The position numbers and the translations under genes are program-made. From NCBI RefSeq assembly GCF_040954645.1, contig NC_092809.1:65782141-65846140 (forward strand): DNA of 64,000 bases. Direction: 5' to 3'. How positions within the stretch are numbered: the stretch's first letter is position 1; every line of letters starts with the position of its first letter. Origin of the DNA: Diabrotica undecimpunctata (Eukaryota > Arthropoda > Insecta > Coleoptera > Chrysomelidae). Below are positions 12,350 to 24,300 of this stretch, piece after piece. The notes beneath the pieces are model-generated. The model was not told the DNA's origin. It ran no database searches and saw only the letters and a program-made list of their open reading frames with translations.

Positions 12350-15300
12350 TCGAATGTAATATGTAATTAACTGTTAACTTTTTATGTCTTCCAAAGGGCT
12401 ATGATACAGATGATGATCCATTAAACATTAAAATCACAAAACTGTTGGATGTTAATTTGGAAAGCAAACCAAGTTCCTGGAAAAATGACCTAAGTAGGTT
12501 CTATCAACCTCATAGAGAAGAAAATGATATTGGTAAGTTGTATTTGGACATTTTTTAACTTTTATTTGGGTAAAGCCTTTAGGCTGCTTAATATTAAAAA
12601 TTAAAATTATGAAATATTATTCTGCTTTTAAAATAAAATTATTTAATAGATTTTAAATATACAAACACGTAGAACTTTAAATATAGAGTGCCTATACTCT
12701 ACATCAACCCATTTATGCCCACAACTACTTCTATAAAAAAACATAAATTCTTTTCTCAAAAATGTAAAAAAAAATTGCCTAAAATACCTGAAAAAAATTT
12801 TTAAAAATGTTTTAAAAGATAGCTTTTAAAAAATAATAACAATAAAAATAGTAATTTTTTATAATTATATTTTATTTTATTTTCTTCTCACAAGTTAATG
12901 AGCAGTGTAACCTAGTATTATTAAATGACGGTTTACAAACTCTTGTTCCTTTAACCACACATTCACGAGCATCTGCAATAGACCTCACAATATGTACTCA
13001 AGATATTAAAGCGCTAGTGAATTGGAATGTTTTACAAGATCCCCACGGATCAAACCATCTACCAATTATCTTTTCAATTTATCACCCAAAGGGAAAAGAA
13101 ACCAAGAGACTACATAAAATCTGGAATTTCAATAAAGCAGATTGGAATTTGTATTCATCACTCTTTACATCTCCAAACCAACCCAGGACGTATGGTGATC
13201 TAATTGAAAACTTCTATTTCTCAGCCAATACAGCAATACACGAATATTACGAATATTACGAATATTACGAATATTACCAACAAACATCACATTTCAAAAC
13301 CTTGGTCGGACAAAACGTGCCAGGAAACAGCCCGACGCAGAAAATTAACTTATATAAAATATAAGCAAAATCCTACAATAAGTAACCTAATAGAATACAA
13401 AAAGGTGGACGCATTAGCAAAGAAAACCTTTAAGGAGAAGAAAAGAAAAAACTGGAGGGAGTATTGTGAAAGCATTAATCAAAATACTCCCATTAAGGAG
13501 GTATGGAGGAAAGTAAATTGCTTCAAAAATAGCAAACAATCCAATAATTTATCTATTGACCCGGAAGAACCATGGATAACAGAGTTTTACCAAAAAATTT
13601 GATCAGATTGGGTTCCGAATGATATTACCAACTATATAGCCACTGTTTCTAGAGATAACTTTAGCTTAGATCGTCCGTTCTATCTATGGGAACTAAGAAG
13701 AGTCCTCAAGCAAAATAATAATACTGCTCCTAGTAAAGACAATATATGTTATTCTATGATCTCTAACCTGACAAATGAACATAAAATCCATCTACTTAAT
13801 GTTCTTAATAATATTTGGCAGAAACAAGCACCAATTCCAGAAAGCTGGAAGGAGTATCTTAAAATACCTATAGGAAAACCTGGCAAACGTGATAACGATC
13901 ACAATTCATATCGCCAAATATCTCTAGCTTCCTGTTTTCTTAAAACCCTGGAAAGACTAATTAGAAATAGATTAGAACATTGGTTAGAATTTAATGACAT
14001 TCTTCCAAACTCCCAATTTGGTTTTCTCAAATTTAAATCCACTCAAGATGCCATAACTGCTCTCGTAACAACAGTTCAAGTCAATTTCACGGAAAACTCA
14101 TCCACTGCAGCTGCATTTCTGGATGTATCATCTGCTTTTGATATTAGAAATTTGGATATCCTTGATCAAAAGTTATTGTCATATGTATAACATACTTTTT
14201 GAAAACTTTGTACTCAGAGAGATTAATTTACTTAAAAATCAATGACAAAATTTTTTCTCCTCGACTCTCCAATATAGGCCTGCCGCAGGGAAGTATTTTA
14301 AGTTTACTTTTATATATTTTATATAATATAGATTTAGATGTCATTGTTCCCATTAACACAAAAATACTACAATTGTACAGGTAACACTACAGGCAATGTA
14401 CAAATTAGAAATACAGACGGAACTCATAGAAGCTACAAAAGCTCTGTATAAAGAAAATAAAGTGTTCATTAAAATGGGAACAAGAATCATAGGAGACTTC
14501 ACCACTACAAAAGGACTCCTGCAGGGTTGTTCCACATCTCCAACCCTATTTAAAATATACTTAGAGAAAGCCTACTACATGGAAAAGAAAATGCGAAGGC
14601 ATGGGAGTACCGGTACGGAACGAATACCTATATGCGTTAAGCTTTGCAGACGATCAAGTAGTGATTGCACAAGACCAAGACGACCTCAGCTACATGATGA
14701 AGAAACTACAAGAAGTATATACCAAGGCTGACCTAGATATTAACCTCGCGAAAACAGAGTACCTATCTACAAGTGAAGAAGACATAGAAGATCTACAGAT
14801 TGATGACAACGTAACAATCAAAGAAAAGGATAAATTCAAATACTTGGGGTTTATAATCACGAAAAAGGCAACAACAGAGGAAGAAATTACACAAAGATTA
14901 GGACAAACAAGAACAGCAATCCGACAACTTAACTCAGTATGGTGGGATAGACGCCCAAATATGAAGACGAAAACACAGATTTATAAAACATTAGTGAGAA
15001 GTATTATGACATATGGGGCTGAAAATTGGATAATAAATAAGAAAAACAGCAGTAAGATAGTAGCAACAGAAATGGAATGCCTGCGAAGATGCTGCAGAGT
15101 AACAAGAATGGATAGGAGAAGTACTGACGAAATAAAGCAAAGAACATCAATAAAAACAGACATACTAACATATATAGAACAAAAAAGACTAAAGTGGTAT
15201 GAACATGTAAGAAGAACTAGCGACAGCAGATGGATAAAGAGAATAACCGAATGGGGCCCCATAGGAAGGAGGAAAAGAGGACGACCCCGAAAATCCTGAA

Positions 15301-18300
15301 GGAACGAAGTCGACGACGCCATGAGTAAGAGAGGCCTAAACGATAGAGAATGGAATAACAGAGAGAGATGGAAACAGTTGAGCGAGGGAAGGCAGTGAAT
15401 AATGTAGAATCCCTAAATATATTTATATATTATACTACAATGTGCAGATGATGTGGTACTCTATTCATAAGACAAATCAATTGTTGTTTCTAAAAATAAT
15501 TTAACAACAACTATTTCATCAATACATGCATATTATGAATCAAATGGATCAACATTATCAGAATCCAAAACAGAAATCTGCTTCTTTTCTGGAAAACATA
15601 GAATTCCAGAAGGGTATATAAATTGTGGTCAATTCAAATTTCCAATTAAAAACTGTGTCAGATACCTGGGAACTTATTTAGACAGAAAACTTTTGTAGAA
15701 TTTATATATATATATTTAGGGATTCTACAGTATTCACTGCCTTCCCTCGCTCAACCGTTTCCATCTCTCTCTGTTGTTCCATTCTCCATCGTTCAGTCCT
15801 CTCTTACTCATGGCATCGTCTACTTCGTTCCTCCAGGATTTTCGGGGTCGTCCTCTTTTCCTCCTTCCTATGGGGCTCCATTCGGTTATTTTCCTTATCC
15901 ATCTGCTGTCGCTAGTTCTTCTTACATGTCCATACCACTTTAGTCTTTTTTGTTCTATATATGTTAGTATGTCTGTTTCTATTGATGTTCTTTGCTTTAT
16001 TTCGTTATTACTTCTCCTATCCATTCTTGTTACTCTGCAGCATCTTCGCAGGCATTCCATCTCTGTTGCTACTATCTTACTGCTGGTTTTCTTGTTTATG
16101 ATCCAATTTTCAGCCCCATATGTCATAATACTTTGCACTAATGTTTTATAAATCTGCGTTTTTGTCTTCATATTTAGGTGTCTATCCCACCATACTGAGT
16201 TAAGTTGTCGGATTGCTGTTCTTGTTTGTCCTAATCTTTGTGTAATTTCTTCCTCTGTTGTTGCCTTTTTCGTGATTATAAACCCCAGGTATTTGAATTT
16301 ATCCTTTCCTTTGATTGTTACGTTGTCATCAATCTGTAGATCTTCTATGTCTTCTTCACTTGTAGATAGGTACTCTGTTTTCGCGAGGTTAATATCTAGG
16401 CCAGCCTTGGTATATTCTTCTTGTAGTTTTTTCATCATGTAGCTGAGGTCGTCTTGGTCTTGTGCAATCACTACTTGATCGTCTGCAAAACTTAATGTAT
16501 ATAGGTATTCGTTCCGTACCGGTACTCCCATGCCTTCGCATTTTCTTTTCCATGTAGTCAAGGCTTTCTCTAAGTATATTTTGAATAGGGTTGGAGATGT
16601 GGAACAACCCTGCAGGAGCCCTTTTGTTGTGGTGAAGTCTCCTATGATTCTTGTTCCCATTTTAATGGACACTTTATTTTCTTTATACAGAGCTTTTGTA
16701 GCTTCTATGAGTTCCGTCTGTATTTCTAATTTGTACATTGCCTCCCATAGTTCTGACCTTGGTACAGAGTCATACGCCTTTCTCAGGTCCACAAATGCCA
16801 AGTGTATATCTCTATTTTTTGCTTTTTTTTTCCAACAGTTGTTCCAGTGTGTATATGTGGTCTATGCATGATCTTCCTGCCGTGAAGCCTGCCTGATCCT
16901 CTCCGATTTTGCCTTTTATCGCTTGCTCTATCTTTTCTCGTAGTATCTTCCCATATAATCTTCCTATTGATGATATTACGCTTATTCCTCTGTAGTTTTC
17001 GCATCGTTTTCTATCTCCTTTCTTAAATATAGATGTCATATATGCCGCCGTCCATTCCTTTGGGAGCTGTTCTCCATTTATGGTTTTCTGAAATATCCAT
17101 TGTATCATCCGGTGTAATTTTTTTGATCCGTATTTTATAAGCTCAGGTGAGATGCCTCCAGGTCCCGGTGCTTTCTTATTTTTGATTGCTTTTATGGCCG
17201 TTCTCATTTCCCTATCTGTTATTTCTATTTCTTGTTGTGGGAATCTGCTTCGTCTTCGCCTGTTTTCTTTTCCGATGAATTGTGGTCTTTGTTCTGTTAA
17301 TAGTTCCTTGTAGTAGTCCTTCCATTCTTTGTCCTGTATATTTCCCAATTTAATTTTTTCTTTTGAGTTTTGTTTCAATCCTCTCAGTACTTTCCATGAC
17401 TCCGAAGTTCTTGTACCTCCTATATATGTTTCAATATTTAAGCAGATTCTTTCCCATTCTTCATTCTTTTGCTGTGTTATTTGTTTTTTCACTTCTCTAT
17501 CTTTTTCTCTATATTCTTTATAAACTTCATCGTTGTTTGTAGTCAGCCATTTTCTGTATAGTTGCTTTTTTTCTTGAATTATTCTTTTTGTTGGTAGAAT
17601 TGTAGAATTTAACTTACATTTAATACTCGGACTCTGATTGTTGTTTCTTGAATACAAATTACAAAATAGTTTGGTCAATTGGCTATGCCAAGGCCAATAA
17701 AAAAAACTTTCGCTTTTGGTATTTTCTTCTTTGAGCACCGGTAATAATTAGATGCTGCGTTGATCTGGATGGAGCGAGTATTGTTGCAATATTTTGAGGT
17801 GCTGTAGTATTTAGTGACTCTCTATAATTAGACGATAATATTGTAGGAACTATATATGCCTGCTAAATTTTAAGCGGTATTTTTTATCCAAGTTGTTATG
17901 CTAGTGTCCACTAATAAGTTACACAAATATCTATCATGCAGAGCCATAGTGAAAAGTGCTATTTTTTTCAAGTATTTTCACTCTATAGTTTAAAATGTTG
18001 TTTTTCATCAAGTCAATTTTATCATGGGCATCAAGTCCATAAATTTATTGTTTTTCGCTTGCTGAATATCGGCTTTTTACATTGGCTGAGTTGAATGCTC
18101 TTTAGTTAATATGGTGACAATATTATTTTATCTCCATCTTACAGCCGCAATTTTAGAGCTAACTTCAAAAGAGCTGCAATAGTATTCTCTTGGTTATTTA
18201 ATCATATCCTTTTTATCTTATAAATGATACTTTTATGTTATTTTCGTGTACCGTTTTAGTGCCACTAAACCCCATTTCTCCAATTGATGATAGCAATTAC

Positions 18301-21300
18301 ATGCTTGTAAAAAATTTATCAAACTATAAAAAACTTTGTTTATTTTATTCTATTTCGCAAAATCTTTTCTTTATTTTTAACCACAATTGATATCAGCACT
18401 GGTGGCTGAATTTCGGCCTTAATGTGTGTCAAATTTAAGCAATATACATTTAATAAGGCTTAATAACCCAATCGTATTATTGTTATATAATCTCCATCTT
18501 ACGGCCGCAATTTTAGAGCTAACTTCAAAAGAGCTGCAAAAGTATTTTCTTGGTTATTTAATCATATCCTTTTTATCTTATAAATGATACTTTTATGTTA
18601 TTTTCGTTTACCGTTTTAGTGCCACTAAACCCCATTTCTCCAATTAATGATAGCAATTACATGCTTGTAAAAAATTTATCAAACTATAAAAAACTTTGTT
18701 TATTTAATTCTAGTTCGCAAAATCTTTTCTTTATTTTTAACCACAATTGATATCAGCACTGGTGGCTGAATTTCGGCCTTAATGTGTGTCAAATTTAAGC
18801 AATATCCATTTGATAAGGCTTTATAACCCAATCGTATTATTGTTTGCGAATAAATTGCACCCCTTACGATCAAAGTAAGGAATCATAGATTCGTCTATAG
18901 AAATTTGATTTTGTTTGTTGTTTGCAACGTAAAAAACTCCAAATATTTCTTAATTTAATTGCGTCTATTTAATAGATATCGCTACTATAATATTATTTGT
19001 TACCGAAATTTTCAAAATACATTCTTTGCCTTGGTAATGAGACGAAACCACTTAAAATTAAAGTTACTACTCAGAATTTTGCCAATTTTATTTAAAATAT
19101 TTTGATAATTCAAGGCAAAATAATTTTTGGTTTATATAATTAAATACTCAGTAATTTGCTGAGCAAATTACTAAGTATAAGCAAATTACTGAGAAATCAC
19201 TAGAGTATAATAGACCAGCATTTCTGTGTCTGATTGACCTAAAGAAAGCGTTTGACAGAGTAAGACTCAAAGATGTAATCCATCTATTGTATAATAGAGA
19301 AGTTCCCCTAAATATTATAATAACTATCGATAATATCTGCCAAAACAACAAAATGGAAGTCAGAATAGATGGACAACTTACAGAACCTATAGAAATGGGC
19401 AGCGGAATAAGAGGATTCATTGAGCTCACTGCTCTTCAATTTGGTCATGGATGAAATCATTAAAACAGTTAACAAAGGAAGAGGATACAGAATGGGAAAC
19501 AAAAAAATCAAAACACTCTGTTACAAAGACGACGCAATATTGATAGCCCAAGATAAAGACAGTTTGCAAAGACTGGTCCACAGATTTAGCATAAGAGCCA
19601 AATAATTTAATATAACAATCTAATCTCAGAAAACTGAAACAATAGTAGTCAGCAAAGAATCAACCAGATGTAAAAAAGAAATTGATGATATCAATATTGA
19701 ACAAGTAATGGAAATAAAATACCTGAGAACTACACTGTCTAGCTATGGAGACCTGGATAAACAAGTGAGAGATCAAGTTCAACAAGCAAATAGACTGGCA
19801 GGATGCCTTAATAATACTATATGGCGAAACTTGTTACGTTCCAAATTTAAAGTAGAAAGTCCCACCTCTATTTTATCAAAATTTAAATAATTCAGGACGT
19901 GTAAGAGCGGTTGCCTATGATATATTAAAAGCAAGGTGGCGAAAATAAAATTAGTAATTTTCAAATAGGGGTAATGTCTGGCAAATTGTGCTGAAGTTAA
20001 GGGAAAACGTCCTCTTTTTTGTGAAGAAACTAATTTAGATCGTTCTTTCTAGAGTCATCTTGGAAGAATTGGGATCATAAAATTGAAATGTTTGAATCTC
20101 GGTATTATTCGGTGACCTCCGTGTGTCAAGTTGTCAAGTGTTCGGAAAGACAACGGAAAGAAAGTGATTCTAGGTTTGACGGTGTTACTGAAAGGTTGGG
20201 CTAGATTAAAAACGGCATTTTGTTTTTTGCTTTTGCTGCTGTTCCATGTGGGATCTGGACTAGTCCGAACCGTGTGGATATTCAAGGGGATTTGCTGCCT
20301 TCGTGGAAGGGTTTTTTTGGAATATCCACAATTTCGCTAAAAAAAAGCGGATCTACAGTACACGTGAATACCGGGAGTCGCATTTGGATCAAGAAATTAG
20401 CCTTAATCACGAGTCCAAATAGCAGACTACGCTTCGGTCCAATTTGGGATATTTCAAACCCCTAATCTGGCTAAGAAGGGTGAGTGTTAGAACATTTCGT
20501 TTTTAATTAATTAAAAAGTTGTAGTTATTTTTTTATCCCATCTCTAAAAAGCTATTCACATTTGTATCAGTTTTCATACATTCAAGTTCGGAGACAAGTC
20601 TTTTTTTGTATTGCTCCATTATCGCCAAAAGGCAGATAAACAAAGTGTTAAAATCAATATATTTATTTCCAAATAATTATTTTAGACACAGATGGTAATT
20701 AATGTTTTCTTGCTTCAGGGTTGGTTTGTTTGTTTTTTTCTGCTTCTTCTTCTTCGTATTTTTCCGTCTGGCTGTAATTTTCAGCTTTTCAATATTGTCA
20801 CACAAGTCTATGTACATCGGCAATCGTATGGGATTTTGGATTGAAGACACGCTGAACTGTAACTGGAATTCCACGCGGTGAAGTATATGAAAATTCGAGG
20901 TATGAATCGATAATTAATTTTCAACGGAAGATTTAAGCGCCGTCTAATTTGTTTACGGAATACAATAGTTTTTTTTTAAATATTATTTGCTGTTAGTTTT
21001 TATTTTCATATTTACAAATACTTTACAGTTTTTTTTTAAAAATTATTTGCGGTTTATTTTATTAATTAAATATTTACACATACCTATTTTAATTTTGTAA
21101 ACTGCGTCTAAGGGGGGGTTATATATTTGAGATTTATTTTTCTATATTATTTTCTGCGCACGCACTTGAGCTCACGTGGTGTCCTATTTGCGTTAATTAT
21201 TTTTTTTTTGGTTGGTATTGAACCGCACACCCCTTAGCGTCCGGTACTTTTGATACGTCTTACCTTTCATTTTGTTCTGTTAAATAGAAATAACTTATGA

Positions 21301-24300
21301 ATTTTTGTTAGGCAAGTAGAAGCCGCATTTTTATATTATTTTTTTATTAAGCCTATGGTAAAGTTAAATAATATTGTAATATGTATTTATTTTCAACTAT
21401 CTTGGGAATCTATTTATTAAAATTGACTAAATTCTAATCTGACAATTTCATTTATTTTTTTTTATTTATTCAGGTTGTATACTGTTACTTAGTATTTTAG
21501 TAGTAAACCTATTGGTAAGTTGGTGGTTTATTGAATAGTAACGTAGGGAAGGCTGTGGGCCAATTTACCTTGCGCCCCTGATATAACTTCGGATTTTTTT
21601 TGTTTTGTGGACCGCACGACCATCTCCACTGTTTTGTCTAGCCGCGAGCCATTCCCAGACTGTCACCGTATAGTACTTTTCTTTCCGGGTGTACGTCTGA
21701 TTTATATTTGGTACATTTTGTAATTTTTTTATATAGATTCGGTTTTGTACGCCACATATTTTGGCGCCCAACGTGAGGCCCTTAATTAATTAACCTTTTT
21801 TTGTCAACCCCTTGTGTAGATTCCTTTTAATTAGTTAACCTAACGTGTTTGGGCTTTAATTGACTAACTTTGATTTATTTACTTTACCACTGGTTTTGCA
21901 CTTAGTAGTAGTCTTAGAACTTCGTGTTTAGTGGAAGTGTATGCCAAGAAGTGCTTACTAGTTTTTTTTGTGTGACGTGAAGTTGGAAGAAGCCAAAAAT
22001 GGAACTTAAAAGAAGATACTTTGAAGTGGTGTTGTGGAACTTAGAAGAATTATGGATATATTAGGACTTTGAAATATTTCTATTTCAGTTGGAGTTCAAA
22101 TTTATTTTTTTGAGAAGTTGGACTTCGAAATTCTACATTGTGGTTTAACTTACTTATGTTAGGGAATGTAAAATCTTTTTTTGAGATTATGTTGTGACTT
22201 GTAATTTGTTCTGAAACAATGAAATTTTGAAAATCTTTTGTGAAATTTTATAGATTGAATAAAGCGACTATTTCTTTTATTTTGCTTTTGGTTTGCTCCC
22301 ATTAATAAAGTAAACTGTACCTGTGTGTTAATATTTTTACTTATATCTTGATTTTATTTGAATATTTGCTCCTTTCGGTTGATACATTTTTTTTAAATTT
22401 TGAACTTTGGCAAGATGGTGCGAAAACTTGTACCCAACTACTTAAGGAAAGAGGAACTGGAATATGAACTCAAAATTCGTGGAGTGTCTACTGGCACTGT
22501 TGAGTCTATGAGGTCTAGTCTGTCTGATGCACTTAGTCGTGAGGCAGCAAATGAAAGCTTTAGATATCCTGAGCACCCATTCACCTTTTCACAGGATAAA
22601 ACTGCAATCGAGACTAAACTTGCGGAGCTGAATACGGCTGTTGGAAAGTTTGCCGGAACTCCTACTTGTGCTGAGTCCTTGAGATTGCGGACAAAGATTA
22701 ACTATGTCTTGGGGAGAATTGATCTTATGGTATTCCCAACAGGTGATGATGCAGACGCAGCCCAGGTTGTTAAGTCAGACTTTCTTGCTGAGATTTTGAA
22801 GTTGTCACAGGATTTACATGATAAGCAGCATCCAATCGGATCTGGTTCGGTACCAGTAGCGCTCGATGTGATTTCGGTTTTAAATCAATCTTTTCAGGCA
22901 GGGGTAGGACAAGTTCATGCTTCTTCTCCTGGAGCGATGTCACAAGCTGGTAATAATGTTCTTTCAGGGTCTGTCTCTAGTTTTTCTTCTGGGATGATAC
23001 TTCCTCATAAATGGGGAATAGAAAAGTTTTCAGGTTCTGCTAGGGGTATGTCTATTTCTGCATTTTTTGAGATGGTGAATGAATTGAGTCTCGCTCGTCA
23101 TGTACCAGATAGTATACTTTTGGAATCAGGTATAGATTTATTTTCGGATAAAGCCTATCAGTTTTATAAAGATGTTCGTCTACGTGTAGGGAGTTGGGCT
23201 GAATTAGTTGAAGAGTTTCGTAGGGAGTACCTGTCAGCTCACCATGGGGAAGCGCTTTTTGAAGAGCTTCGGAGGAGAACTCAGCATTCGTCTGAGACTA
23301 TTGGAGTTTACTTGGCAATAATGAATAGTTACTTTAATCGCTTGCGTTGTCATGTTCCAGAGGAAGTTAAATTGTCTATAGTTATTAGGAATTTGCATCC
23401 GTTCTATCAAGATAGATTACGTGATCCTTTGCCAGCTACCTTGGAGGAACTTCGTGTTCTATGTCGCAGTATGGAGGAAAGACGTGATTCTATTAGGAAC
23501 TATGTTGAACCGAATAGTAGGAAAATGAATACTTTGGAAAAGGACCCAGCTTATATCAGTGTGGATGCTGAAAGTTTTAGTAGTGTTAGTGAGGGTCCTG
23601 TTGCTTCATCCGAATCGGAGTCGGCTAGAGGAAAGTTTAGGACTTTAATCTGTTATCGTTGTAATCAGTCAGGCCATAAGGCAGTAGGGTGTCTAATGAA
23701 GAAGGAGGCTGTTCACTGTTTTAAGTGTAAGAAAGAAGGGTTTACAGTCAGAACTTGTCCTTCGTGTAATTCGGGAAACGGAAGGAAGCGCACCTAACTA
23801 GTCGAAGAGGTGTTGCCGACGTTGACTCGACCAACCTACGTCCTATTTTAGACTTTATTTTACATCATTCCGAAGGAGATGAACGTCCATATTTAAAAGT
23901 TAAAGTCTTAGGAAAGGAAATTTTGGGATTATTGGATTCTGGTGCTTCAAAGACCATTGTAGGAAGAACTGGTTGGAAATTTTTACAAAACTTGGGTTTA
24001 GAGTTGGATACTTCGAACAAGACCGTTTGTAGAGTGACGAATGGTCAGATGTGTGAATCGTTGGGGGAATGTTTAGTACCTTTCATGGTTAGGGATCGCT
24101 TGCGTGTCTTGCCAGTATTAGTTATTTTGGACGTACCGCACATTCTGATTTTAGGATCTGATTTTTGGCGTGTTATGGGTATCGTTCCAGATTTGAGGCA
24201 TAACGAATGGTATTTTTCGGACGCTCCAGCAATGGTAGGTTCAGTGGATCATCTCCGAGGTCAAACTATTTTGACCGATGCAGAGAAGTCGCAATTGGAT

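Larger units (their letters stand above)
12885..15704 (+). pseudogene. APE-type non-LTR retrotransposon (endonuclease and RT), split by insertions
   Basis: The 5' part starts inside the endonuclease (ASAIDLTICTQD, GSNHLPI; 12900-13080) and passes through a linker with a 9-base minisatellite. It then enters the RT: SYRQISLASCFLKTLERLI and AAFLDVSSAFD (13756-14190) and GLPQGSILS (14280). At 14380 it is cut exactly at the RT active site by RTE copy A and resumes at 15437 with CADDVVLYS and VRYLGTYLDRKLL. A second insertion (RTE copy B, 15705-17599) follows; past 17612 I can no longer follow the frame. Several frameshifts and stops are present. Motifs resemble the Jockey/I/R1 group. Confidence 0.82.

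Noticed and set aside
13242..13277. Regularly spaced short repeats suggesting a CRISPR-like array
   Set aside because: The 9-base units are contiguous with no spacers, and the context is a eukaryotic retroelement linker.
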